From: a virus
Length of the DNA stretch: 64,000 nucleotides
Reading direction: 5' to 3' (one strand)
Virus record (IMG/VR): IMGVR_UViG_3300028840_004475
Span: 83,748 to 147,747 of that record
A program made the position numbers and the translations under genes. The stretch's first letter is position 1. Each line of letters begins with the position of its first letter. This document shows positions 45,916 to 53,829 of this stretch, one piece after another. The notes beneath the pieces are model-generated. The model searched no databases. It saw only the letters and a program-made list of their open reading frames with translations, and had not been told where the DNA came from.

Positions 45916-46296
45916 CTAGCTCAGGAATGGGACCGGCATCCCGAGCATCGACTTGACGACCACGAGGTACAGGACATCCTTGGCCTTCTGCTGCGCCGGC
46001 AGGTCGCTGTAGGGGCACATGCACGGGTGAATCTTCTTCTCGACGTCCTTGTCGGGACCGTAGACCCAGCCGTCCTCTTCCTTCACCTTGAGCCAGTTCT
46101 GGTGGCTGCCCTCCGGCGTCGTGTGGGGGTTGTCGATGACGTTGCGAACGCCGTTGATGGCGCTCTCCTTCTGCCAGTCGTCTGCCTTCTCCCAGGGTCC
46201 TTGTGTGTTGTCGCCGAGCGCGACACAGAACTGCCAGTTGACGTTGTGTGCAGCCTTTGCTGCGGCAATGATGGTCTCTTCGTCGTACGGGTTCAT
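45916..46296 (-). CDS. RyR-domain protein
   Basis: 126 residues. W-x-K-A-D-D-W-Q-K-E-S in the first part, PHTTPEGSHQNWLKVKEEDGW in the middle and KKIHPCMCPYSDLP with a final helix match the RyR domain named after the ryanodine receptor, also found in phages and bacteria near nucleotide-signal proteins. Function in phages unknown. Confidence 0.65.
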   Translation of the reverse strand: MNPYDEETIIAAAKAAHNVNWQFCVALGDNTQGPWEKADDWQKESAINGVRNVIDNPHTTPEGSHQNWLKVKEEDGWVYGPDKDVEKKIHPCMCPYSDLPAQQKAKDVLYLVVVKSMLGMPVPFLS

Positions 46297-46297
46297 C

Positions 46298-46708
46298 CTA
46301 TCCCCTTTGCTTGGTTTTGATCTTACAGCCGTCTACAAGAAGGCACCCATCAATGCAAGTGCCATTTGTTTCATCGTAATTCCCCAAGCAACTCTCATCT
46401 GCATCTTCATCGTGCAGGATCATGAGCATGTCTTGGATGGCATCAGAAGCTGACCCACCACCGTTGTCGCTGGCTTGGATGGCTCGCTTGATGCGGTCCT
46501 TGTCGATGCACCACAGACAACCCTTCTCCTCGTCCAAGCACTCGAGTGGGTGACCACACTGGAGCGGCTCCTGCAGGGCTTCAGCGAGACAGCGTAGACC
46601 TGCCGCAGGATTTGTCCTCACCAAAGAGCGCAAACGCTTGATGGTGTTCTTCAGTTCTGCGTTTTCACTTTTGATCTTCTCGATGTCCTCGCCGCACGGT
46701 TCAGTCAT
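46298..46708 (-). CDS. Hypothetical protein with coiled coil and Cys groups
   Basis: 136 residues from the ATG at 46708 (GGGAGA upstream). A short coiled coil (DIEKIKSENAELKNTIKRL) is followed by CLDEEKGCLWC and CLGNYDETNGTC, likely zinc ligands. Not recognised. Confidence 0.55.
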   Translation of the reverse strand: MTEPCGEDIEKIKSENAELKNTIKRLRSLVRTNPAAGLRCLAEALQEPLQCGHPLECLDEEKGCLWCIDKDRIKRAIQASDNGGGSASDAIQDMLMILHDEDADESCLGNYDETNGTCIDGCLLVDGCKIKTKQRG

Positions 46709-46950
46709 CGCCTTCTCCCGACCGGTCCACGTCTCCACGGCTGTGTGTGACCGATACCGCGTCCTCTACCCTTGCGACGCAGTTCTAGGTATCGCGTCCA
46801 CGTCTCTTTTGGACTGCAGGAGAACTGCACTGCGGCATCGCTCCAGATCTTGTCGTGGTGGCTGTCCAAGTAGGTCCATGGTCTGTCGCCGTGTTCACGA
46901 ACGAATGCGATCAGTTTCGCGTCAAGCTCATCTGTCCAGACGAGTTTCAT
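46705..46950 (-). CDS. SANT/Myb-like small protein
   Basis: 81 residues. WTDELDAKLIAFVREHGDRPWTY and a third helix with an aromatic (TWTRYLELR) resemble a single Myb/SANT helix bundle. A DNA- or protein-binding role is possible. Coupled by overlap to both neighbours. Confidence 0.5.
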   Translation of the reverse strand: MKLVWTDELDAKLIAFVREHGDRPWTYLDSHHDKIWSDAAVQFSCSPKETWTRYLELRRKGRGRGIGHTQPWRRGPVGRRR

Positions 46951-48122
46951 CGGCTGTCTGGTCCATGGAAGTCAGAGTTCATCTTGCGCTTCGGCTTCTC
47001 ATCGAGCTGTGAGTTGTTGCAGTCCTGACAGGTGGGGATGCCAGGGTAGCGCATGTAGACAAGGCCGTTGCAGTTCTTCCACCGACACCGGTGTGGTGAC
47101 TTCTGCGGTTTGCACGCACTCTCAGGACACGGCATCTCACCACGGTTGATCGCATGCGCGATTGCCTCTGGGTAGAGCATCCCGCAGCACTTCGTCTCAT
47201 CGACTGGTGTTTCAGGATCGAGCTTGATGGAGTCGCAACGCTCCTGCTCATAGTCGTACCGAGGTTCGAAGGTACCGCTGACAATTCGCTGCTGCTCTTT
47301 GGGGATCGTGACACCGTTGGAAGGAACTTCCTTCAGGCCCTTGCAGTCGAAGCCCTTCTCAGTCAACCAGATCTTGCCGACCTCGAAGGTCCCTACTCCT
47401 TCGACGATGACCTTGGCGTCACGACCTACGAGCCTACGACAAGACGGAGTCGCTGGTTGTCTCGCATGCTCTTTCATCATCTCAGTAAAGTCGATGATGT
47501 CTTGCATGGGATCGCTTGTTTGGTTCTCCCATGACTCAGCTGCTTTGAAAAGATTGCACGGCACTGCCTCACCAATTGGTATTTCGTCGTGCCTCTTGAA
47601 AGTCCTGGTGAGTGGGCTGATGTACTCGTGTGGCCAGTGCGAAACATAGCCATCTTCGAACTTGAGTAGGACAGCTTCGTCGCCATCGAAAGCAACAATC
47701 CTAGCGCCGCCATGGAAGTGTTTGCGCATGGCGTCATTCGGACTCCAAATTGAAGTCCCACCATGTCGTGTAACGCTTTCCCATGGCCACGCCACGACAA
47801 AGTCATTAAGCTTGAATCCATGGTCAAGCTTTTGGTCAGGCCAGTTCTGTCTCTCGAGACGCTTGAGGCATTCCTTCTGCTTTCTGTACGTCAATTGCCG
47901 CACAGCATCTTTTTCCTCCCGGTACTTGCCGTTGTCCAGGCCCAAAGCATTCATCATTTCACGTGCGAATTGTGAGCACAGTGAGCGTTCCTTGTCGGTA
48001 CGCGGATGCGCGTTGCCAGTCCTTGGGTGAACCTCTCTGCAGACAGAGCGATCGTGCTCTTCGGTCCAGACGTAGTATTTGAGCCACAGCTCGAAACCAA
48101 GTTGAGCTTCGCGTCGACTCAT
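46947..48122 (-). CDS. Protein with C-terminal double zinc module
   Basis: 391 residues. The first 70 residues are basic, then a YEEF-type beta domain (LNDFVVAWPWE, AFDGDEAVLLKFEDGYV), and later a cysteine module (KCCGMLYPEAIAHAI, CPESAC, CRWKNCNGLVYM, CQDC) similar in spacing to those in the 27703, 44502 and 62288 products. TGGAGGT before the ATG; first gene after promoter h. Confidence 0.55.
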   Translation of the reverse strand: MSRREAQLGFELWLKYYVWTEEHDRSVCREVHPRTGNAHPRTDKERSLCSQFAREMMNALGLDNGKYREEKDAVRQLTYRKQKECLKRLERQNWPDQKLDHGFKLNDFVVAWPWESVTRHGGTSIWSPNDAMRKHFHGGARIVAFDGDEAVLLKFEDGYVSHWPHEYISPLTRTFKRHDEIPIGEAVPCNLFKAAESWENQTSDPMQDIIDFTEMMKEHARQPATPSCRRLVGRDAKVIVEGVGTFEVGKIWLTEKGFDCKGLKEVPSNGVTIPKEQQRIVSGTFEPRYDYEQERCDSIKLDPETPVDETKCCGMLYPEAIAHAINRGEMPCPESACKPQKSPHRCRWKNCNGLVYMRYPGIPTCQDCNNSQLDEKPKRKMNSDFHGPDSR

Positions 48123-48142
48123 GGTTCACCTCCAGTCAACCT

Positions 48143-48185
48143 AATGTACCCCGACACAGCACAAGACTTGCTAGGAAATGGCTAG
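48143..48185 (-). promoter_or_regulatory. Paired-CTAG phage promoter (site h)
   Basis: CTAG at 48171 and 48182, 20 bp, minus-strand GTACATT (48143-48149). Start near 48136, 14 nt before the 48122 ATG. Confidence 0.75.
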
Positions 48186-48229
48186 AAAGTGGGTGTCACG
48201 CTTCTGCGTATTACCTCTAGGAGGTCAAC

Positions 48230-48415
48230 ATGCGGAAGCGGACCAGGAAGGAAGTGCAGGAGCTGTTCAGGGAAGCTGCCAGTGTCACACCGGGGCCGGT
48301 CAACTCAAGGCGCCGACCCGATCTCGATCCCTACGAGACCCCGGGAGCGTTCCAACATCGCCTAGCCCTGGGTGTACCACGACGGTGGTACAAAAGTGCC
48401 TATATGCAAAAATAG
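48230..48415 (+). CDS. Small basic hypothetical protein
   Basis: 61 residues, arginine-rich (MRKRTRKEVQELFREA) with a tail ending SAYMQK. GGAGG at good spacing. One of few plus-strand genes in this region, divergent from promoter h. Not recognised. Confidence 0.5.
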   Translation: MRKRTRKEVQELFREAASVTPGPVNSRRRPDLDPYETPGAFQHRLALGVPRRWYKSAYMQK

Positions 48416-48421
48416 GTACGT

Positions 48422-49255
48422 TTAGTCGAGTTCTGGCAGGATATCAGCGAGACGCCCCTTCATCTCGCGAGCCGTCTTCTCCATCCGCTCCCAGGAGCTG
48501 ACGAGCATGCCAATGTCATCGTAGCGGCCGAGGAGTGCCTTCCCGAGCTTGTACGCCTTCACAACGCCATCGATGTCTCTGAGCCACGAAGAGCGGCCCA
48601 TCAAGTCGATCCCGGTCTTTTCCTTCCACTCCTCGAGAACCTTCCGCATGCCGTCGTTGGAGCGCTTCAGGAATTGCGTCTCTCGAGGTACCTCTGCCTT
48701 CCCTCTCTCTTCTGCGGCCTTGACCCTGTCTTCGATGTCCTCGACGCGTATCCAGCCAGTTCTCCCGGCAACGAGCTTGTTGTTCGTCGCCCTCATCACT
48801 GCAGCTACGAAAGGTCGCGTGAGAGGTTCGGCCTTCGTAGTCTCTGCCTTCTTGACAGTGCGGAGTCCACCCTTCTTCCCAGGGACCATGAGGCCCCAGG
48901 CCGGCGGTAGCTCGATGTCCACGTCCTGGATGAGACCTTCCGGTGCCACGATCCACCACTCGTCGCAGAACTTGGCAATGACCTCGGCCTTCATGGGATC
49001 CGCGGCTTCACGGCGGTAGTCGTGCTTGCTGACCTTGATCTCGAAGCCACGCAGGACGAGCCCTCGAGACGGCCACAGGGACATTGCTAGAGCGTCTGCA
49101 CGGCGCCCTGCAGCGCCGCCGGTGCCCTGGCCTACCTCTGGGAAGCACGCCCACTCAGGCGGCTCGTGAGTGGCTTCTATGAGATCGTACAGCTGACCAG
49201 CTGAGTACTTCTTGACGATCGGCTTTGGAGTGCGCCGTACTTTACGCGCGGTCAT
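48422..49255 (-). CDS. PD-(D/E)XK nuclease-like protein
   Basis: 277 residues. RRADALAMSLWPSRGLVLRGFEIKVSKHDY has the R-x-D-A and E-I-K core of MmcB-like/PD-(D/E)XK nucleases, followed by FCDEWWIVAPEGLI as in related phage proteins. A winged-helix-like segment and a C-terminal coiled helix follow. Probably acts on DNA; target unknown. Confidence 0.65.
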   Translation of the reverse strand: MTARKVRRTPKPIVKKYSAGQLYDLIEATHEPPEWACFPEVGQGTGGAAGRRADALAMSLWPSRGLVLRGFEIKVSKHDYRREAADPMKAEVIAKFCDEWWIVAPEGLIQDVDIELPPAWGLMVPGKKGGLRTVKKAETTKAEPLTRPFVAAVMRATNNKLVAGRTGWIRVEDIEDRVKAAEERGKAEVPRETQFLKRSNDGMRKVLEEWKEKTGIDLMGRSSWLRDIDGVVKAYKLGKALLGRYDDIGMLVSSWERMEKTAREMKGRLADILPELD

Positions 49256-49294
49256 GTCTCCCCTTTCACCGCCTGAAACCGATTTCTCCGTGTA

Positions 49295-49531
49295 CTACAC
49301 AAGCCTACTCTTACCCTGCTCGTTCGCGAAGGCGAGAACGGCACCGGCCATGTGGTGGGCGAACTCCTTGGCCTCGGCCTCCGTCTTGAAGAGGAATGCC
49401 GGCGTGTAGACCGAGCACTCATCGAACACATCGATCCTGCCAATGCCAGAGTTCAGCTGCTTGCCGCCGAGAGCCTCAGCGCCAGTCTTCTCAACCCAGG
49501 TGGGCTCGTTATTGTCGCCTTCACCGCTCAT
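49295..49531 (-). CDS. Small hypothetical protein
   Basis: 78 residues, acidic, with FLFKTEAEAKEFAHHMAGAV forming a helix pair. Not recognised. Confidence 0.55.
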   Translation of the reverse strand: MSGEGDNNEPTWVEKTGAEALGGKQLNSGIGRIDVFDECSVYTPAFLFKTEAEAKEFAHHMAGAVLAFANEQGKSRLV

Positions 49532-49587
49532 GTGTCACCTCCTGCACACATATACAGCGGCAACACAGATTTTTGTCCAGAGCTAAC

Positions 49588-49908
49588 TCAGGCTGCCTCG
49601 GCTTCCTCGAGCAGGAAGTGCTGCCAAGCATCCGAGATCAACTTCTCCTGATCCTCCATGGTAACTGGGTAGATCTCCACCCCGCTTTCGGTCACGGGGC
49701 CCACGATCATCCTCTTCTTCGTCATGTGCAACTTACCCCGCAAATGGCTGCGCAATGCGTACAGCACAGTGCAGCCATACACCCTGTTGTCGTAGCTCTG
49801 GGCGCTCTTCGGAGCCGCAGCCAGCACCAGTTGCTTCGACTGCAGGTACGGCACCTCTCCCTTCAGCGCCTGTTTCAACTTCTCCATGTCGATTCTTCCC
49901 TCGAGCAT
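49588..49908 (-). CDS. Hypothetical protein
   Basis: 106 residues. Helical N-terminus (MEKLKQALKGEVPYLQSKQL) then beta strands (MIVGPVTESGVEIYPV) and an acidic helix ending EEAEAA. GAGGT precedes the ATG. Not recognised. Confidence 0.55.
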   Translation of the reverse strand: MLEGRIDMEKLKQALKGEVPYLQSKQLVLAAAPKSAQSYDNRVYGCTVLYALRSHLRGKLHMTKKRMIVGPVTESGVEIYPVTMEDQEKLISDAWQHFLLEEAEAA

Positions 49909-49943
49909 CGCATACCTCAGCGGAGGAGGTTGTACCGCGAGAA

Positions 49944-50231
49944 GTGCCTCCGCACTTCTTCTCGTGGCCGGGGATGGATCCCGATGGCTGTGGCTTCGTC
50001 GTCCATGTCCGGCTCGCGGATCAGGACGTGATCAATCTGATGGAAGGTCAGCTTGTCGTGGAGCTTGAGGAGATCGGCCTCTCGGCCGACGCCAAGAACG
50101 ACTGCGTACGTCCCCGGTGGAGCCGGGGTCTGCTCTGCTGCATGTACGAGTTGGGCGGCCTGCGCGCCTCGTGGAAGATCGTCACGGACTACGCAGTAGT
50201 GATAGAGCGGCTGGCTGTCATGGCTTCATGA
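49944..50231 (+). CDS. Hypothetical plus-strand protein, uncertain start
   Basis: 95 residues from a GTG at 49944 (PPHFFSWPGMDPDGCGFVVHVR, then a helix with VINLMEGQLVVELEEIG). Codon use fits the phage, and no minus-strand gene competes. GGAGGAGG lies 14 nt upstream, and a strong hairpin (GAAGTGC / GCACTTC, 49940-49957) covers the start, so initiation may be regulated or the start may be elsewhere. Confidence 0.45.
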   Translation: MPPHFFSWPGMDPDGCGFVVHVRLADQDVINLMEGQLVVELEEIGLSADAKNDCVRPRWSRGLLCCMYELGGLRASWKIVTDYAVVIERLAVMAS

Positions 50232-50270
50232 TGCACCTCTGACCCTATGGTAACCGCCTGACAGGTGGTG

Positions 50271-50837
50271 TCAAGCCCTCAGGCGCAGTTGCTCCACGAA
50301 GAACGGCAGGAGCGAGTCCTGCAGGATGATGAACTGGGCAGTCGGTCTGTAGGTGATGTATTCGTACATCTCACCCTGGAAGAAATCGTGTAGGTCGCCG
50401 CTGACATTGTCATATGCGACCTCGATGCCCCTGTCATCGGCCTCCTTGATGAACTCCTCCAGCGCCTCCATCAGAGCCATGTAGTCGCCGTTCTCTCCAT
50501 GTTCTCCAACGTCCTCATGGATCGCGTCGGCGATGGCCTTCTTCGTCGCCTCGAGGTCCAGCTCTTTCGTGCCGTTTACACCCTTGCAGTACCCGAGCTT
50601 ACCGGCCAGGTAGTGACAGTCACCACGCCTGATGAACTCTGTCAGTGTGGGGCACCCCAGGGCATCGATGTTCCAGCGATGCGTCCAGTCACCCCAGTCA
50701 CTGGTGATGAAGAATTCACCGGTGGCATCGTTCACTGTGAAGATGGCCCACCCACGCTTGAACCTGAAGCTGTACACGTCAGCTGTTCCAAGCGTAGAAG
50801 ATGCCAGCTCCAGCTTCGGAAGGATAACGTCTCCCAT
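50271..50837 (-). CDS. Hypothetical protein downstream of a tRNA
   Basis: 188 residues from the ATG at 50837 with AGGGGAG upstream. A beta first part with SFRFKRGWAIFTVNDATGE and an acidic helical second part. The upstream frame extension is tRNA sequence. Not recognised. Confidence 0.6.
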   Translation of the reverse strand: MGDVILPKLELASSTLGTADVYSFRFKRGWAIFTVNDATGEFFITSDWGDWTHRWNIDALGCPTLTEFIRRGDCHYLAGKLGYCKGVNGTKELDLEATKKAIADAIHEDVGEHGENGDYMALMEALEEFIKEADDRGIEVAYDNVSGDLHDFFQGEMYEYITYRPTAQFIILQDSLLPFFVEQLRLRA

Positions 50838-50854
50838 GAACTCCCCTTTGTTGA

Positions 50855-50930
50855 CACCCGCGGTGGGACTCGAACCCACGACCTCCCAGGTCCATAGGCT
50901 GGGCACTCTACCGAACTGAGCTACGCGGGT
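50855..50930 (-). tRNA. tRNA with expanded anticodon loop
   Basis: Acceptor ACCCGCG / CGCGGGT, D arm GCTCAGTTCGGTAGAGT, T arm GTGGGTTCGAGTCCCAC. The anticodon stem CCCAG / CTGGG leaves a 9-nt loop CCTATGGAC. Read as a 7-nt loop (CTATGGA) closed by C-C, the anticodon would be ATG (His). Identity unclear. Confidence 0.75.
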
Positions 50931-51130
50931 TCACCTGGATGCCAGTCCCACTCCCACTGCCGATTGACGAGCTTGCCGTCGACTATGTCGTACGAGTAGC
51001 AAGCCATCGAACCGTAGTCTCCCTTGTACACGTCCGCTTCCTTCGCAGAATCGCAGGCGACTAGAACTGAGGCATCGTCTGTGCCCGCATTACCACAAGC
51101 ACGCCCATCGTAGAGGATCCACATCTTCAT
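50921..51130 (-). CDS. Small hypothetical protein ending in a tRNA
   Basis: 69 residues, acidic and aromatic (DGRACGNAGTDDASVLVACDS). Its TAG stop is nucleotides 8-10 of the minus-strand tRNA at 50855-50930. Overlaps the upstream gene by 4 nt. Not recognised. Confidence 0.5.
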   Translation of the reverse strand: MKMWILYDGRACGNAGTDDASVLVACDSAKEADVYKGDYGSMACYSYDIVDGKLVNRQWEWDWHPGEPA

Positions 51131-51621
51131 GGGTCATCCGTTGTGTAGGCATCGTCATCGGACAGTGCGTAGAGCGCCCACTCACCGCCCTGTGACACAA
51201 CGTATCCATCGCCGTCGCATCGGTCACAGCTCGGCCATGGACTATCTTTCACGTTCCCAGTGAATTCCCACTTCTGCTTCTGTGGGTCATCGTCTTGTAC
51301 CCACTTGCCATGGCAGTGGCACTCACGATCGGTCGTGGCCAAGCTGCCATGTGCGATCAGCTTGCGCGTCCACTCGTCTTCCACGTAGCTAGCAGGCCAC
51401 TCTGTCTCCCTGAAGTGACCGTCTTGGGGAGCGAAGGCGTACACGTGGAGACCGTACTTCCAGTAGTCAACACCGTCACGGATCCACGGAACACAGTCGG
51501 GATCGGGGTCATCCCAAATGAAGCAGCCTAGACCTTGCAGGCCTTCGGGTGGGTTCTCGAAGGTGTAGCCACCACCGTCCAGGTCGTAGCCATTGTTGAG
51601 CTGTCTGATGACGTCATCCAC
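51127..51621 (-). CDS. Hypothetical protein with CxxC pair, GTG start
   Basis: 164 residues from a GTG at 51621 (GGAG upstream); upstream frame is tRNA sequence. Acidic and Trp-rich, with a late CDRCDGDGYVVS zinc-like pair. Not recognised. Confidence 0.55.
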   Translation of the reverse strand: MDDVIRQLNNGYDLDGGGYTFENPPEGLQGLGCFIWDDPDPDCVPWIRDGVDYWKYGLHVYAFAPQDGHFRETEWPASYVEDEWTRKLIAHGSLATTDRECHCHGKWVQDDDPQKQKWEFTGNVKDSPWPSCDRCDGDGYVVSQGGEWALYALSDDDAYTTDDP

Positions 51622-51635
51622 ACTCTCTCCTGTTG

Positions 51636-51711
51636 CGCCCGCGGCGGGACTCGAACCCGCGACCTCCAAGGTCCATAGGCTTGGCACTCTACCTTGCTGA
51701 GCTACGCGGGC
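51636..51711 (-). tRNA. tRNA with expanded anticodon loop, second copy
   Basis: Acceptor GCCCGCG / CGCGGGC, D arm GCTCAGCAAGGTAGAGT, T arm GCGGGTTCGAGTCCCGC. Anticodon stem CCAAG / CTTGG with the same 9-nt loop CCTATGGAC as the copy at 50855, though the stem sequence differs. Confidence 0.75.
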
Positions 51712-52125
51712 TCACCTATCGCGCAGTTCAGGGATCACGTTCTCAGCGCCGGCTTGTATCGACTTGAGACACTCCGCTGCTCCCTGCAGTTCAGTTCGAT
51801 TGGAGTACTTGGCCATGTAGTGGATATCGGTGATGGCCTGCTGCAGGTAGTCGACGATCTCCAATATCTTGTCGGCCTCGGCACGGTCGCTCTCCTTCTC
51901 TTCCTCTGATAGGTCGACATACGGCGTCTCCATCTGACGCATCCACCGGTCCTTCGCCCAAGCCGGGATCACAGCCGGCACACCCGGTGTGTAGTGCTCC
52001 TCGCCGGTATCAGAACTGACAGACGGGCCAGCGTGGCGACCGCACTGCTTGAAGACGTACCGCATCCACCCTGACCAAGCATCGTGTGCGTATTCGGCCA
52101 GCAGCTCTCTGACGCTCATGTACAT
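51712..52125 (-). CDS. Phage protein of the AHxxWSGWM family
   Basis: 137 residues. LLAEYAHDAWSGWMRYVF, DRWMRQMETPYVDLSEEEKESDR and a helix ending ILEIVDYL are a recurrent phage pattern of unknown function. A paralog lies at 53395-53829. GGAGGGA precedes the ATG. The structured RNA at 52140-52255 is its leader. Confidence 0.6.
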   Translation of the reverse strand: MYMSVRELLAEYAHDAWSGWMRYVFKQCGRHAGPSVSSDTGEEHYTPGVPAVIPAWAKDRWMRQMETPYVDLSEEEKESDRAEADKILEIVDYLQQAITDIHYMAKYSNRTELQGAAECLKSIQAGAENVIPELRDR

Positions 52126-52139
52126 TGTTCCCTCCAGAA

Positions 52140-52255
52140 GAGAGCGGGTAGGATGGCGCCTTTCCTACGGTCCAGCTATGCTGGCAGACGGATCGATTGT
52201 CCCCGGCCGGGGCACGCCCACCGCCTCAACGCAACCCGTTGCGCACGCCGCTCTC
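52140..52255 (-). ncRNA. Structured leader RNA with closing stem
   Basis: On the minus strand GAGAGCGG (starting at 52255) pairs with CCGCTCTC (ending at 52140), enclosing CGCAAC/GTTGCG, CCCCGGCCGGGG, CCAGC/GCTGG and GTAGGA/TCCTAC hairpins. The start predicted from promoter i falls on its first base. The Shine-Dalgarno of the 52125 gene follows directly. Confidence 0.5.
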
Positions 52256-52261
52256 AATAAA

Positions 52262-52304
52262 GATGTACCACGACAGTGAGGTATATTTGCTAGGAAATTA
52301 CTAC
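52262..52304 (-). promoter_or_regulatory. Paired-CTAG phage promoter (site i)
   Basis: CTAG at 52290 and CTAC at 52301, 20 bp, minus-strand GTACATC (52262-52268). It touches the end of the XRE-type regulator gene. Confidence 0.72.
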
Positions 52305-52535
52305 TTAGTATTCAGTTCCCAGGATGAAGTGGTCAGTCGAACGCCCCAGCGCCCAAGCTAAACGACCAACGATGTGGGCTGTCGGTTCACGGTACCCGCG
52401 TTCGAGCTGGCCCAAGTACGAGTCGTTGATCCCGGTGACACGAGACAACTCGCGGTGCGTCCACCCCAACTCGAGGCGTCTAGTCCTGAGACGCAGGCCG
52501 AGGCCCGGTGTCTTGGCAGTGCGCTTGACGGTCAC
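52305..52535 (-). CDS. XRE-family HTH regulator
   Basis: 76 residues, essentially one Cro/C1-type helix-turn-helix: RRLELGWTHRELSRVTGIN, SYLGQLERGYREP, IVGRLAWALG. DNA-binding repressor or activator, possibly of the phage's own operons. Ends against promoter i. Confidence 0.8.
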   Translation of the reverse strand: MTVKRTAKTPGLGLRLRTRRLELGWTHRELSRVTGINDSYLGQLERGYREPTAHIVGRLAWALGRSTDHFILGTEY

Positions 52536-52536
52536 G

Positions 52537-52848
52537 TCAGTCCCCGTCGCGCAGCTTTTCCAATCGCTTCACTTCGAACTCCTGAGCCACTCTCCACATG
52601 CACGAAAAGCAGACTTCAGTTGATTTCTCGTTGATGACGATGGCGCCGAAGCCTCCACAGACACGGCATTCACCGTTCCGTTTCCCCTCGCGCAAGGAGT
52701 CGACCTCCTGCGCCAGTGCTAGCACGAGTCCATCCCCACAGAGATCGCGCCACTCCTCACCGTAACGAAGAGCCCGCAGACTACCGTCCTCTTCTTGGAT
52801 GACGGTGTACTTGTCGTTGTAGACGCTGACCCTGAGCAGCTCGGCCAT
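52537..52848 (-). CDS. Hypothetical zinc-finger protein
   Basis: 103 residues from the ATG at 52848 (GAGGAG upstream). YTVIQEEDGSLRALRYGEEW is a phage motif of unknown role, then CRVCGGFG and CFSC give a zinc site. Confidence 0.6.
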   Translation of the reverse strand: MAELLRVSVYNDKYTVIQEEDGSLRALRYGEEWRDLCGDGLVLALAQEVDSLREGKRNGECRVCGGFGAIVINEKSTEVCFSCMWRVAQEFEVKRLEKLRDGD

Positions 52849-52850
52849 GG

Positions 52851-53165
52851 TCACTCCTCAGCGAAAGCGAACGTCGGGCGCTCGCCGCCATCAGCATAGA
52901 TCACGATGACAGGGTTGAGCTGGAAGAGGCCACCGCCTGCATAGTTGCATGGCTGCTTCTTGCCGCCCATGTCATTGCCAGACCCGAGACGCCTGCCAAT
53001 GCACGAGAACGCGAACTCACCTTCGCTTGCACCGGCATTTTTCCAGTCTGCTACACTGGCGACGTGACCGCAGCTGGGACACACGAACTTCCAGTTCATG
53101 GGATCGTCACCGAACAGCTCGCGGCCCTTCGCGCACCAGTCCTCGTGTGCAATCTTGACGGCCAT
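52851..53165 (-). CDS. VVA0879-like zinc protein
   Basis: 104 residues. WKFVCPSCGHVASVADWKNAGA, then FSCIGRRLG, and CNYAGGGLFQLNPV match a small conserved phage protein with a CPxCG...C...C zinc site. Function unknown. Confidence 0.65.
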   Translation of the reverse strand: MAVKIAHEDWCAKGRELFGDDPMNWKFVCPSCGHVASVADWKNAGASEGEFAFSCIGRRLGSGNDMGGKKQPCNYAGGGLFQLNPVIVIYADGGERPTFAFAEE

Positions 53166-53167
53166 CT

Positions 53168-53398
53168 CTAGTCCACGATCTCTACAGTGTGCTTGCAGAG
53201 ACGGAAGGTTGGATTCATACCATCTTCTTCGTCGTAGCCGTTCAGCTCTTTGGCGGCCTTCTTCATCTCGGCCTTCTGTGCCTTGGCGTTGGGGGCTTTA
53301 CTCTCCTCCCACCAGTAGTCCCAGCCGCCAGGTCGGTCAATCTGTCGCCTAGCGACCGTATAGAAGGTGCGCTTCTTGACACCACGATAGGTACTCAT
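53168..53398 (-). CDS. Small basic hypothetical protein
   Basis: 76 residues, lysine-rich (KAPNAKAQKAEMKKAAKELN). Overlaps the next gene by 4 nt. Not recognised. Confidence 0.55.
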   Translation of the reverse strand: MSTYRGVKKRTFYTVARRQIDRPGGWDYWWEESKAPNAKAQKAEMKKAAKELNGYDEEDGMNPTFRLCKHTVEIVD

Positions 53399-53829
53399 TT
53401 CTCACCTTTGATGGTCGCGAGGATCTTGCGCGCTTCAATGCGGTCGCTCTCCTTCTCCTCTTCTGGCAGCTCGCTGTATGGAGTCGCGGCCTGTCGCTTC
53501 CATCTAGAGACCTCGTAGGGATGGATGATGATGTGCCCTTCGACTTCTGATGACTTCTCGAAAAGGTACCTCATCCACCCTGACCAAGCCTCATGGGCAT
53601 AGTCTGCAAGGGACTCGATGATGTTGGGTTGATCTAATTCGGACGGCTGTTCGGCGCGCCTCGCCATCGCACGCAGCTTCATGGCTTCGTCGCGAGCGCG
53701 CATCACGAGATCGCACTGTGTCTCACTGCCCCTCTGATCGACGAGCCACGTAGCAGACTTCTCGTACTCGTCCGCTAGCCAACGGAGCGTGTAGGGATCG
53801 GCGAGCTTGGCCTTCTTCCAATCGGTCAT
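53395..53829 (-). CDS. Paralog of the AHxxWSGWM family
   Basis: 144 residues from the ATG at 53829. An extra N-terminal helical domain (about 1-65), then LADYAHEAWSGWMRYLF, SRWKRQAATPYSELPEEEKESDR as in the 51712-52125 product. Function unknown. Confidence 0.6.
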   Translation of the reverse strand: MTDWKKAKLADPYTLRWLADEYEKSATWLVDQRGSETQCDLVMRARDEAMKLRAMARRAEQPSELDQPNIIESLADYAHEAWSGWMRYLFEKSSEVEGHIIIHPYEVSRWKRQAATPYSELPEEEKESDRIEARKILATIKGEK

